A stretch of 64,000 nt of DNA, taken from NCBI GenBank assembly GCA_021775755.1, contig JAJFHE010000033.1, positions 1-64,000 of the forward strand, written 5' to 3'. How positions within the stretch are numbered: the stretch's first letter is position 1; each line of letters begins with the position of its first letter. The DNA is from Hyphomicrobiales bacterium (lineage in GTDB: Bacteria > Pseudomonadota > Alphaproteobacteria > Rhizobiales > JAJFHB01). Positions 49,488 to 58,416 of the stretch are shown one piece after another. Position numbers and translations under genes: made by a program. The notes beneath the pieces are model-generated. The model saw nothing but the letters and a program-made list of their open reading frames with translations. It was not told where the DNA came from and ran no database searches.

Positions 49488-51365
49488 CTAGCGCAAACGT
49501 CCCCGCTCTTTCGCCCCGAACTTCGATTCGACCCGCGCGTCGACACCTTCGGCAAACCGCCTGTCGGCGAACACCAGATCAAGGATCTGCGACCCGTCAG
49601 GAGCACGTCGCGTTGTCTGGCTTTCAAGCTGCGCCGGCGCGTTGAACAGGTTCACGGTGATGTTTCCTCCAAGCGCACTGTTCGGAAGTACGCGCGCACG
49701 GCCATTGCCGACGACAGGCTCCGGCCCGTTTTCGCCGACAACCGAGATCTTGCCGGGGGGCGGCACACCCCCCGCCGCAAAGTTTCCGCCGAACAGGCTG
49801 CCGACGATGTTCTTTGCGCCATCGTTCGAAGGCGATGCAAAGAACCCGAACGCAGCGCTTGCAAGTTGGTCGAAATTGAGGCCCGAACCGTTGCCGGCAA
49901 TATTGCTCAGTTCGAATTTTCCCTCGCGTGCAAACCGCTTGATTTCGCCGAGAAGGTTGCCGAACACCTGACTTGCGCGCGTTCCAAAATTCTGGATGCG
50001 TGCACCGGCCGTTTCCGTTGCCGTGCTCAGACCATCCAGTGCACCGCCGGCGGCATTTGCCGTGCCGAGGATGGCGGCGAGTTGCGCATCCAGTTCGCCA
50101 ACGGATTGCGTTGCCGTGCCGGCATTTGCAAAGAAGTCCGAAAAGTCAGCCGTCAGCGCCTTTGTGTTGACGCCGAGTTTCTCCAACCCGGTCAGCAAGG
50201 ATCCGCCGGCGAAGTCAACCAGGCGCTCCGCCGTCTCGACAACACGGTTCATCGCTTCGGAGTAATCGTCGAATGCGCCCACAGCCGTCGCGGCGACGCC
50301 CGCCATCGTCAGCATCACGACCAGCGTGCGCGACTGGATGGCCTTGAAGATCACAAGCACCAGGCCGGCGGCACGTATCGCCTCGGCAAGCTTCACCACG
50401 GCAATGCCCACTTTCACCACACCGATCGCGATGTTCGCTGCGAGAAACGTCAGGAATATCCGCGTAACCAGTGCCCAATTGTCGGCAATCAGCTTTGCGC
50501 CCCGAATGATGCCGCGGAAAGCCGTCTCAAGCACTGACAGCGCACCCGACAGCAGCCGGCCAATCGCCTCCGCCAGACCGTCCGCGCCGTTTATCATCTC
50601 CGTGAACCGGAGTATCGCGTCACGCAGATCGTCGTTGAAACCGCCCGTGCCGATCTTCGACCTGAACGAATCGATCGCGTCGCCCGCGTTCGAAATCGCA
50701 CCGGCCAGTATTTTGGATTGACGGTCGATCGCGCCGGCGAATTCGGTCTCACCAAGCTCGGTCAGGAATTCGGTTATCGCGGCAGCGCTATTCGCGACCT
50801 TCGTTTCCATCCCCTTGAAGGTGAAGACGATCTGGTCGCCTTCCTTGCGCGCCTTGATACCGAACTCTTTTAACCGTTCGAACTCACCGACCGATGCGTC
50901 CGCCACCGCTTCCACAAACTCAAGAACGGACTTGCTGGATCCCGACGCCACATTGCCGAAAGCTTCGAGCGCGCGGATCGATGGCGTCAACCCGACCGAA
51001 AGCATCCGGTTGAATGCCTGCGTTACTTGCTGCAGGGAAAATGGCGTCCGTGCCGCAAAGCCCTGCAGGATCTCGAACACCTTGCCCGCCTTGTCGGCGG
51101 ATCCAACGAAAGTCTCGAGCGTTGCTTTCAGCGATTGGAACTCGACGTTGGTTCGAATGATGCCACCGACGAAGGCGGCGCCGACCAAGCCGGCGAGCAG
51201 GCCCTGCACCGACAGCACAACGCGCTTGACCGTGGCGCCGAACGCTTTCATCTGATCGCCGAGCGCGCGCATGCGCCTCGACACCCGCCGCGACCCCCGC
51301 TCGAACTGAGCGGAATTCATGCCAAGGTTTACCCTTAGCGCGCCAATGACAGCGTTAATGCCCAT
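49488..51365 (-). CDS. Phage tail tape measure protein
   Basis: 625 aa; RVSRRMRALGDQMKAFGATVKRVVLSVQGLLAGLVGAAFVGGIIRTNVEFQSLKATLETFVGSADKAGKVFEILQGFAARTPFSLQQVTQAFNRML. Confidence 0.92.
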   Translation of the reverse strand: MGINAVIGALRVNLGMNSAQFERGSRRVSRRMRALGDQMKAFGATVKRVVLSVQGLLAGLVGAAFVGGIIRTNVEFQSLKATLETFVGSADKAGKVFEILQGFAARTPFSLQQVTQAFNRMLSVGLTPSIRALEAFGNVASGSSKSVLEFVEAVADASVGEFERLKEFGIKARKEGDQIVFTFKGMETKVANSAAAITEFLTELGETEFAGAIDRQSKILAGAISNAGDAIDSFRSKIGTGGFNDDLRDAILRFTEMINGADGLAEAIGRLLSGALSVLETAFRGIIRGAKLIADNWALVTRIFLTFLAANIAIGVVKVGIAVVKLAEAIRAAGLVLVIFKAIQSRTLVVMLTMAGVAATAVGAFDDYSEAMNRVVETAERLVDFAGGSLLTGLEKLGVNTKALTADFSDFFANAGTATQSVGELDAQLAAILGTANAAGGALDGLSTATETAGARIQNFGTRASQVFGNLLGEIKRFAREGKFELSNIAGNGSGLNFDQLASAAFGFFASPSNDGAKNIVGSLFGGNFAAGGVPPPGKISVVGENGPEPVVGNGRARVLPNSALGGNITVNLFNAPAQLESQTTRRAPDGSQILDLVFADRRFAEGVDARVESKFGAKERGRLR

Positions 51366-51639
51366 TTGTTCGCGGACTCTCCGATCGCGCCACGATCACC
51401 GCATGCATTGTGCGGACGATCATTTCCTGTTCTTCCGGCGTTTGTGCGCGCCGCGGTGCTGATGTGAACTCTTCGAACGCCGGCAATCTGTCGCTCCGCC
51501 GGAGCGCATCAATATGCCAAACAATCCATTCTTCCCGGCGCTGGCGCCGTTGAAGCCGCGCGACCGCGGCCTCGTAAATGGTGATCATTTCTTTCGGGGT
51601 CAGAGACCAGAAGGCGGACGGATCAAGCCCTGCCTCCAC
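51355..51639 (-). CDS. Tail assembly chaperone, T-frame part of a probable G-T frameshift fusion
   Basis: Frame is open upstream of the GTG start: WEWHKLLRHWVEAGLDPSAFWSLTPKEM; precedes the tape measure gene. Confidence 0.75.
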   Translation of the reverse strand: MEAGLDPSAFWSLTPKEMITIYEAAVARLQRRQRREEWIVWHIDALRRSDRLPAFEEFTSAPRRAQTPEEQEMIVRTMHAVIVARSESPRTNGH

Positions 51640-51647
51640 CCAGTGCC

Positions 51648-52028
51648 TCAGGAGTTTGTGCCACTCCCAGCCTTCGCCGCTGCCCCCTTCGGGGGGTCCT
51701 GTTCGACGTCCCCTTCTGCGTCAGGAAACGCCGCCTCGAACGCCTGGGCGATCTTCGCAACGACATCGGTAACGTTGCCGGATTTCTGCATGATCTCGCC
51801 GGCCTGGCGATCCGTCAAATCGGGGTGGCCCTCCGATACCGCGATGCGGAACATCGACCGAATTTCGCGCATGCCGAGATTGTCCCCGCCACCCAACAAG
51901 CCGCCGATCTCGACGATCGTCTTGTCGAACGTATCCTCAAGATCGCAGCATTCGTTGATGCCGAAACGCATCGTGTACCGCTCGCCGCCGATCTCGACGG
52001 AAACGGCACCTCTTTCGCGATTTGCCAT
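51648..52028 (-). CDS. Tail assembly chaperone, G-frame part
   Basis: 126 aa, upstream of tape measure and downstream of tail tube; ends just after a C6/G5 tract. Confidence 0.8.
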   Translation of the reverse strand: MANRERGAVSVEIGGERYTMRFGINECCDLEDTFDKTIVEIGGLLGGGDNLGMREIRSMFRIAVSEGHPDLTDRQAGEIMQKSGNVTDVVAKIAQAFEAAFPDAEGDVEQDPPKGAAAKAGSGTNS

Positions 52029-52438
52029 TATGCGAGTACCGGTTTCCCGGTGATCTTGAACGTTGCCGATGCGGTCATGCGATCGGCAAGCGGCGCGCCC
52101 GGGGCATAATTCGTGACGACCGCGAGGAACGTCCAGGTTACCGCGTTTGTAAACGTAATCTTGAACGCACCCTGACCAACGGTCATCGCGGCGATGATCG
52201 TGTCGGCGACCGCCGGCACAAAGTTCAATTCGATCTGCACCTCACCGGCATCCATCAGCCCGGCTACATACTCACGAAACGAGTCGGGGCTGGCAGTATG
52301 CGTCGCCTCGACCGCGTCGCGACTGTAGTTCGGCGGCGTGATGTTGGTGACTTCCGCAACGTCCGCGAACGTTCCGGTCGTCGTCTGATCGTCGGAGATG
52401 GCGAATAGATTACCAAAACCGATTTTTGCATTGGTCAT
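52028..52438 (-). CDS. Major tail (tube) protein
   Basis: GFGNLFAISDDQTTTGTFADVAEVTNITPPNYSRDAVEATHTASPDSFREYVAGLMDAGEVQIEL. Confidence 0.85.
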   Translation of the reverse strand: MTNAKIGFGNLFAISDDQTTTGTFADVAEVTNITPPNYSRDAVEATHTASPDSFREYVAGLMDAGEVQIELNFVPAVADTIIAAMTVGQGAFKITFTNAVTWTFLAVVTNYAPGAPLADRMTASATFKITGKPVLA

Positions 52439-52453
52439 TTGAGTTGACTCCTA

Positions 52454-52849
52454 TCAGTCATGCCAGACAATGAAATCCTGCGACACCCGATGCAGCCGCG
52501 TGACCGCACCGACGTCGTCGCCCCGTAAGTCCCGTTCGTTGTCCAGAAAAACGCCCTGGACAACCGTGCCCGCCACCGTCCCCGAGAACGCACTCAACGC
52601 CGCGAGAACGACCCGCGAGACCGCCTTTGCCGACCCATATGTCTCCGCCCAGGTATCGGCCTGCAGGCGGCTTGTGTGCAATCCGTCCGGCGCAGTCATG
52701 TTGTAACCGGCACCGCCCGACACCTTTTGCAGGTTGACGTACGGAAACACCTCGACGTCCTGCGGCGTGTAGAGCCAGTGGATCCGCGTGCCGACAAGTG
52801 CCGCCAAGGGCGCATCGCCGAGCAGAATTGAGGTAACAGCCTCTTCCAT
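52454..52849 (-). CDS. DUF3168-like tail completion protein
   Basis: ILLGDAPLAALVGTRIHWLYTPQDVEVFPYVNLQKVSGG. Confidence 0.8.
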   Translation of the reverse strand: MEEAVTSILLGDAPLAALVGTRIHWLYTPQDVEVFPYVNLQKVSGGAGYNMTAPDGLHTSRLQADTWAETYGSAKAVSRVVLAALSAFSGTVAGTVVQGVFLDNERDLRGDDVGAVTRLHRVSQDFIVWHD

Positions 52850-53304
52850 TAGTTGGTCTGCGCGGCGAGCCTTGCCGCCTTCCGTTCCATGCGCTTGACG
52901 GCTTTGCCGATCTCATCGCCGAGCGACTTCACGACAATGTCCAGGGCATTGCGCTTCTCCGCGTCCCATGCCGGGCGGAGATGCGGGTGCGCGATCTGGT
53001 GATCGTTCCCGAACTCCTCCTGAACGCCGGCGACATCGGTCGGCCCCACAAAGACCTCGACAGTGTCGGGCTCCTTGCGATGCAGCGCCCGCTGCCGCTT
53101 GTTAAGCCGCGTGCCGATCCCGTACGACTCGCGCAGGTTTCCGGTCAGCTCGTGAGCGTTCCGCGCTCCAGCCTCGGCAATCGGCTCCGCGCCTTTCTTC
53201 AGCACCCGCCGCGCGACGTTCGCTCGCGTCAATTCCGGCAGCTGCCGCAGCGCTTCCTCCGTCTGGCGGAGGCCTTCGATACTGAATGGCTTTCCAAAGG
53301 TCAT
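52849..53304 (-). CDS. HK97 gp10-like head-tail joining protein
   Basis: GLRQTEEALRQLPELTRANVARRVLKKGAEPIAEAGARNA...EFGNDHQIAHPHLRPAWDAEK. Confidence 0.85.
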   Translation of the reverse strand: MTFGKPFSIEGLRQTEEALRQLPELTRANVARRVLKKGAEPIAEAGARNAHELTGNLRESYGIGTRLNKRQRALHRKEPDTVEVFVGPTDVAGVQEEFGNDHQIAHPHLRPAWDAEKRNALDIVVKSLGDEIGKAVKRMERKAARLAAQTN

Positions 53305-53651
53305 GGTGCGATCGTGTCCGAGCTGCGCACTGCCGTAATCTCAAGCCAGCGCTTGCGCGGCCCCTTGGCTTCCTTAACGCCGGTGATGTTCCAGATCCCG
53401 CCCTCTCCGTTGATGCGGTCAAGCGACGTGACGGAACGGGTTTTCGTAGATGACCGCACAACAAAGCGGGCCATCAGAACCGTGCCGACCTGCCCGGCCG
53501 CAACGCGCTCGGCGTCCGACACATCCTCGCGCTTGGCACGCACCGCCGTGTGCACGGCCCAAACTTTGGCTGATTCATTGAATGCGTTCGGCGCACCCGC
53601 GGTGCGGCGTTCAATCGTGATCTTCCGATCAAGCTGTCCGGCGCCCGGCAT
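53301..53651 (-). CDS. Phage head closure / head-tail adaptor protein
   Basis: MPGAGQLDRKITIERRTAGAPNAFNESAKVWAVHTAVRAKREDVSDAERVAAGQV. Confidence 0.85.
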   Translation of the reverse strand: MPGAGQLDRKITIERRTAGAPNAFNESAKVWAVHTAVRAKREDVSDAERVAAGQVGTVLMARFVVRSSTKTRSVTSLDRINGEGGIWNITGVKEAKGPRKRWLEITAVRSSDTIAP

Positions 53652-54241
53652 CAGGGAACCACACGACGATGGTTCGAGAGCAATGCGTTAACCGTGGCGG
53701 AGGTTTGCACCTTGGTCGCAATTGTTCCCGTAATGACGGTTTCCCGGAACGCGTAGAGATCCCCCACCATCAGCAACAACGCCCGGCGGATCGACGCCGG
53801 GACAGCCGCGGCGTTCGCGCCGTACCCGGTGACAAACGACACGGTCACCGCATCTACACGCGAATACGTTGACGGCCATGTCGCGTTCGGCGCCCGGATA
53901 ATGTGCGGGCCCAGTGCATCGGTAAACAACGAGTATGTCGCCGCATCGAGCGTCTGCTCCGCATTGTCGGTATCGAAATACTTGATCTCGGCAATAGAGC
54001 TGACCGGCGCCAGCGGCAGCCGCATCGGTTCAGGCAGACACGCGAAACTCTGGTCCCAGGTCTGATTGATCAGCGCCCGCCCGAGGATCCCCGCATAGCC
54101 GTCGACATGATCGACCGCGGCGTCGATCAACGCCTGGATCAGATCGTCATCGTCGGTGAACTCAATCACCGACGCGGCCTTAACGTCGTCCACCGAAATC
54201 GGTTTCTCGACGGGCGCTGTATTGAGTGTCGGAACAAGCAT
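53651..54241 (-). CDS. Phage head-tail connector protein (gp6-like)
   Basis: PISVDDVKAASVIEFTDDDDLIQALIDAAVDHVDGYAGILGRALINQTWDQSF. Confidence 0.85.
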   Translation of the reverse strand: MLVPTLNTAPVEKPISVDDVKAASVIEFTDDDDLIQALIDAAVDHVDGYAGILGRALINQTWDQSFACLPEPMRLPLAPVSSIAEIKYFDTDNAEQTLDAATYSLFTDALGPHIIRAPNATWPSTYSRVDAVTVSFVTGYGANAAAVPASIRRALLLMVGDLYAFRETVITGTIATKVQTSATVNALLSNHRRVVP

Positions 54242-54284
54242 GCGCGGGTCGCCTTGAATTCAGGATCGAGGGTGTGACTTGCCG

Positions 54285-54509
54285 CTACTTCTTCTTTGCA
54301 GCCGGCTTCCTGCGCGAAGGGCGCCGGCGCGGCTTGGCGGTCGGCTGCGCGTCCGGATCTGCCGTCACGGCCGCGACCGAGCTTTCGGCGTACGCGCCAT
54401 CAGGCTCGGCGAGACCGGCCTTACACAGAGAGCGGCCGCGCCCCAGACCGACATCGTATGTTGCCCCGGCGGTCAGTTCTTCGTGATTGGTGATCATTTT
54501 GATGCGCAT
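54285..54509 (-). CDS. Small structural-module protein
   Basis: MRIKMITNHEELTAGATYDVGLGRGRSLCKAGLAEPDGAY + basic tail RRRPSRRKPAAKKK. Confidence 0.6.
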   Translation of the reverse strand: MRIKMITNHEELTAGATYDVGLGRGRSLCKAGLAEPDGAYAESSVAAVTADPDAQPTAKPRRRPSRRKPAAKKK

Positions 54510-54594
54510 GGCACTCTCCGTTGTGTCTTTTCGATGATCGGAATGGTGCAACGCGGAGCGGCCGCAGCCGCTCCGCATCGGTATCGCCCCGGCC

Positions 54595-55035
54595 CTAGCC
54601 GGAGACATAGGCGGTATCGGAAACCGTGGCGCCCTGCGTGGCAGGCCTGCGCCGCGGCTTCAGGATTGCGATGGTCTCGCCAAAGGCGATGTTCGCGGTC
54701 GCGGACGACAGCACTGCCTGCACATAACGCTGCGTCGGGTGCCGAATTTCGGCGACCAACAAGAGCCCGTTGAGATCATCGTCCGCAGCCGATGTTGCTG
54801 TCGCGGCACCGCCGCTAACCGCGGTCATGCCGGTGTCCGAATTGGCCGCGTTCTCCTCGATCGTCAGTGCCGCAACACCGGTATCGACCGAGTCGGTGAT
54901 TGTCGTGACGAACATGACCGATTCGTAGTCAGCCATATCGATGATCGACGAGTTGTCGTCGATCGACGCGCCGGCGGCCACCGCCGCGTTGACGTGCTGG
55001 ATTTCGTGATTGTCGATAAGTCCGTGCATTGTCAT
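54595..55035 (-). CDS. Putative capsid-associated (decoration-like) protein
   Basis: 146 aa, immediately downstream of major capsid; function by position only. Confidence 0.5.
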   Translation of the reverse strand: MTMHGLIDNHEIQHVNAAVAAGASIDDNSSIIDMADYESVMFVTTITDSVDTGVAALTIEENAANSDTGMTAVSGGAATATSAADDDLNGLLLVAEIRHPTQRYVQAVLSSATANIAFGETIAILKPRRRPATQGATVSDTAYVSG

Positions 55036-55121
55036 GGTTCCTTCTGAACCGGAAATTGTAGGGCGAGCGGCGGCCCGTGAGCCGCCGCCCAGTGATCATG
55101 TTGAGTTGGGGCGAGTTTCGG

Positions 55122-56462
55122 CTAGGCCGCGAACTTCAGGAACTTCGCCGCTTCATAGTTCACAACGCCACCGCCGGTGCGCTTGGTCGTGTAGAACTTG
55201 ATGTACGGTTTCGAGGTGAAGGGATCCCGCAGCACACGAATACCCTGGCGGTCAACGATCTGGTAGCAGCGCTCAAAATCGCCGAATGCCAGAGACAGCG
55301 ACCCGGTACCAAGCGCCGGCATGTCCTCGGCCCGCGATACGCCATGTCCGACAATCATCTCAGGCGTGCCGAGTACAAACGACGGCTGCCAGAGATAATT
55401 ACCCTGACCATCCTTGAACTTGCGGATCTTGGTGATAACGGTCCGGCGCGTCATGAAGCGGGAATTGGGCAGATACTCATTCTTGAGCAAGCCAACGACA
55501 TCGTGAATCGCATCGCCCGGATCAGAAGCGGCGAAACCACCATTAACGCCAGTCTTGATGTGACCGAGCTTGCCCCAGACGACACCCGAGCCGCTATCGG
55601 CAAGAGTGTTGTAGGACGTCAGCCCGCGAATCTTCCCGACCGACCCGGCGACAAACTCCGCCTCCTCGAACCGTCCAAGCTTCGCCGACACCTTGCCCGA
55701 CAACCAGGCCTCCATGTCGATCGCGGGATCATCAAGCATCTGCTGCGTCGCCTTCGGCTCGGTGTCGAGCCACCACACGGGGATTTCCCACTCACCGGTT
55801 TGAGGCGTCTTGGTATCGGAACCTTGCGTCTTCTCACCAGCGTACCCGGCGCCGGCTTCGTCAAGGTCTTCAATACCCTGCAGCTTGTCGGTCGAAATCG
55901 TCTGCACGTTCGCTACCTGACGCATCTGCGAGGTTTCGAAAACCTTGCTCACGATCCGCCCGGAAACGTCCGGCGTCACGAAGTAACCGCCATCGGGATC
56001 CGAACCGACGGAAAGCGTTTTCACCTCGTCGCCGCTGAGATCGTCTTTGCCATGACGCATCATGTGGTTGAACGCCGCTTTGTACTCGTCCAAGCCTTCC
56101 TGATCGAGCGGCGTAAACTGGCGCTTGCGTTCGGCGGCAAGGCCGGAGAGCGCGACGTTGAACTCTTTCAGCTCAAGTGCCTGTTTGGCCTCCGCTTCGG
56201 TCCCACCCTGGATCCCGACACGATTGAGACGCGCCTCCAGATCCTCACGTTCCTTGCGCTCGGCTTCGAGTGCGGCATCGATCGCCGCCTTGCCTTCAAC
56301 TGCCTTGTCCAGAGACGTCTCGATCTTTTCAAAGCGTTCCATCAGCACGGGATCGTTGGCGCCGCGCTTTTCAAGTTCGGCCATCTGCTCATCGTGCGTA
56401 TTTTTGAACGCGTCGAAGGCTTCGCCCTGCTGTTCGAGCAGGCGTTTCAGTTCTTCACTCAT
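55122..56462 (-). CDS. HK97-family major capsid protein
   Basis: N-terminal coiled-coil scaffold-like region then MMRHGKDDLSGDEVKTLSVGSDPDGGYFVTPDVSGRIVSKVFETSQMRQVA. Confidence 0.94.
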   Translation of the reverse strand: MSEELKRLLEQQGEAFDAFKNTHDEQMAELEKRGANDPVLMERFEKIETSLDKAVEGKAAIDAALEAERKEREDLEARLNRVGIQGGTEAEAKQALELKEFNVALSGLAAERKRQFTPLDQEGLDEYKAAFNHMMRHGKDDLSGDEVKTLSVGSDPDGGYFVTPDVSGRIVSKVFETSQMRQVANVQTISTDKLQGIEDLDEAGAGYAGEKTQGSDTKTPQTGEWEIPVWWLDTEPKATQQMLDDPAIDMEAWLSGKVSAKLGRFEEAEFVAGSVGKIRGLTSYNTLADSGSGVVWGKLGHIKTGVNGGFAASDPGDAIHDVVGLLKNEYLPNSRFMTRRTVITKIRKFKDGQGNYLWQPSFVLGTPEMIVGHGVSRAEDMPALGTGSLSLAFGDFERCYQIVDRQGIRVLRDPFTSKPYIKFYTTKRTGGGVVNYEAAKFLKFAA

Positions 56463-56473
56463 GGTGAATTCCT

Positions 56474-57157
56474 TTACGGTTTGAGGATGTCGATGTTCCG
56501 GCGCACCAGCGCCTCGATGTCGGCCTCGTCCTCGCCCGGAGGTTCCGTTGCCTTGAAGCCGTGCGAGGCGATCGCCTTCGCAGCGGCACGCGAGTAACCG
56601 CCTGCATCCCGCAGGAAATCCTCGAATTCACGTATTGTCTTGATGTCGTCGGCCGACTTCACCGACTGGATCCGCGCCTCGCCGTTGGCCGGCATCTGCA
56701 CGACCGACAGTTCGACCAGGTCGATCTTCTTGAGCGTGCGGCGCGGCTCGTCGGGTTTTGTGCCGAGTGAGAACTCCTTGGCGCGGAAGCCGATCGACAA
56801 TCCGTCAAGCACGCCTTCGCGCAGGGCACCGTGAATGGTGCGGCCGCGTTCGGTGTCCAGGTTGATAAGCTTTCCCTCGACCAGCAAGCCGGTATCGTCC
56901 TCGACCATCGACGACCATTTGCCGATCGCCAGGCCATCCATATCGCCGAGCCCGAAACCGCCATGCTGCACAAGCATCGGCGGCATGCGCTTCTGTTTCT
57001 TCCACTCGCGCAGCGTTTCCTTGAACGCACCTTTGACGATTACGTCGCCATGCTGGTCGACGTTGCCGAACACGGCGCCATAGCCGGTAAACTCACCGAC
57101 CGCGGCATCTTCGGAGAACTTGACCTCAAGCGTCCTGTACAGCCGGTCATGCGTCAT
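56474..57157 (-). CDS. HK97-family prohead protease
   Basis: FTGYGAVFGNVDQHGDVIVKGAFKETL, LDGLSIGFRAKEF, LKKIDLVELSVVQMPAN. Confidence 0.93.
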   Translation of the reverse strand: MTHDRLYRTLEVKFSEDAAVGEFTGYGAVFGNVDQHGDVIVKGAFKETLREWKKQKRMPPMLVQHGGFGLGDMDGLAIGKWSSMVEDDTGLLVEGKLINLDTERGRTIHGALREGVLDGLSIGFRAKEFSLGTKPDEPRRTLKKIDLVELSVVQMPANGEARIQSVKSADDIKTIREFEDFLRDAGGYSRAAAKAIASHGFKATEPPGEDEADIEALVRRNIDILKP

Positions 57158-58407
57158 TCTGGCGGCTCCTCGTCGGTGTCGACATCGGTTGTGGTGGATA
57201 CGATCGATTGCGCCAGTTCGTCGGCACGCGGATCGTCCGATTTGTCCAGGTCCTCAAAACTGCGAACCTCGTTCTGGCTCATCCAGCCTTTCGACCCGCC
57301 GGAGCCAAGCGCCTTCGCATAGAACTCCGCGCGATCCTTGGCGGCCCCGCGCATCAGCGCGTTCGGCGTGAACTTCGTGTAAAAGCCGTCAGCACGTTCT
57401 TGCGGACTAAGCAGGTTCACGTCGGCACTCTGCTCGATCCTCTCGTACCAGGGCGCCAGAGTGTGGATGACATGCGCGAGAAACATCTGTTCGGCACTGG
57501 CATAGGTCGCGGTTTTGTCCGCGTGCGCCACCATGATCGGCAGCACGCCGAACTGCCGGCAGATCTCCTCGATCTGATGCTTGCGGGTTTCAAGATGTTG
57601 CGCATCGACGCCCGTCATCGTGAACGGCGTGTACTTGCCGCCCATGTCCAGGATCATCGGTCGGAATGCGCTGCTGCCGATGAACTCCTGCTCGATCCAT
57701 TCGCGCAGCTGGTCGTAGCGTTCCTGCCCGAGCTTCTCATCAACGGAGAAGAGGCCGGATGTCTTTGCACCGTTCTTGTGAAAGCTCGCGTGCGTCTCCT
57801 CGAGCGCCATCGTCAGGCCAATTGCATTCCTTGCGATCCGCGTGGCGTCGAGCCCCATCCATGAATTCCACGACGGGCCGCGCAAGTGCCAGATCGCATC
57901 CTGACCAAACGTCTGCTCGCGCCCACTATCGCCCCTGACTTTGTACTCGAGGCGCATGTCGTCTAGCTGTTTAACCGCCACCTTTGACGGCTCGATCGGT
58001 ATCAGCTCACGGACCTCACGATCGGAACCGACCCTGTTGACGAACACGAAGGCATTGCCAAGCAACACCAAGTGGAACATCACAGTTTCTCGAAACTCGT
58101 AGCTGGTCTGCCATGGGTTCGGCCTGCGATAAAGCGGATGGTAAAGCGGATGGTCTCGGGCCAGACGGCGACCGTCGCCGTCATCCTGGAACACTCTGAA
58201 CGGAACCTGAGATACACCATTTGCCAGCACACGGCAGCAAGCCAGGACGGTTGAAACTTCAAGGGCCGTCTGCACCGTAACGGAGGTTCCCGACGACGAC
58301 TCCCGCGTGCCGAATGTCGCCCTTAACAAATCAAACGAAGTCGTGATCGACGCCCCTTTGATCCCCCCGAACATCCGCCCGGCGGCGCGCTGTACCCAGT
58401 TCGCCAT
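57154..58407 (-). CDS. HK97-family portal protein
   Basis: VSTVLACCRVLANGVSQVPFRVFQDDGDGRRLARDHPLYHPLYRRPNPWQTSYEFRE, IWHLRGPSWNSWMGLDATRIARNAIGL. Confidence 0.94.
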   Translation of the reverse strand: MANWVQRAAGRMFGGIKGASITTSFDLLRATFGTRESSSGTSVTVQTALEVSTVLACCRVLANGVSQVPFRVFQDDGDGRRLARDHPLYHPLYRRPNPWQTSYEFRETVMFHLVLLGNAFVFVNRVGSDREVRELIPIEPSKVAVKQLDDMRLEYKVRGDSGREQTFGQDAIWHLRGPSWNSWMGLDATRIARNAIGLTMALEETHASFHKNGAKTSGLFSVDEKLGQERYDQLREWIEQEFIGSSAFRPMILDMGGKYTPFTMTGVDAQHLETRKHQIEEICRQFGVLPIMVAHADKTATYASAEQMFLAHVIHTLAPWYERIEQSADVNLLSPQERADGFYTKFTPNALMRGAAKDRAEFYAKALGSGGSKGWMSQNEVRSFEDLDKSDDPRADELAQSIVSTTTDVDTDEEPPE

Positions 58408-58416
58408 ATCGATCCT

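Noticed and set aside
55077-56597. 506-aa plus-strand ORF opposite the major capsid gene
   Set aside because: Antisense to HK97 capsid; no recognisable motif.
58131-58156. Direct repeat AAAGCGGATGGT x2 in the portal gene
   Set aside because: Corresponds to an in-frame HPLYHPLYR peptide repeat within a conserved portal region; probably a minor coding duplication.
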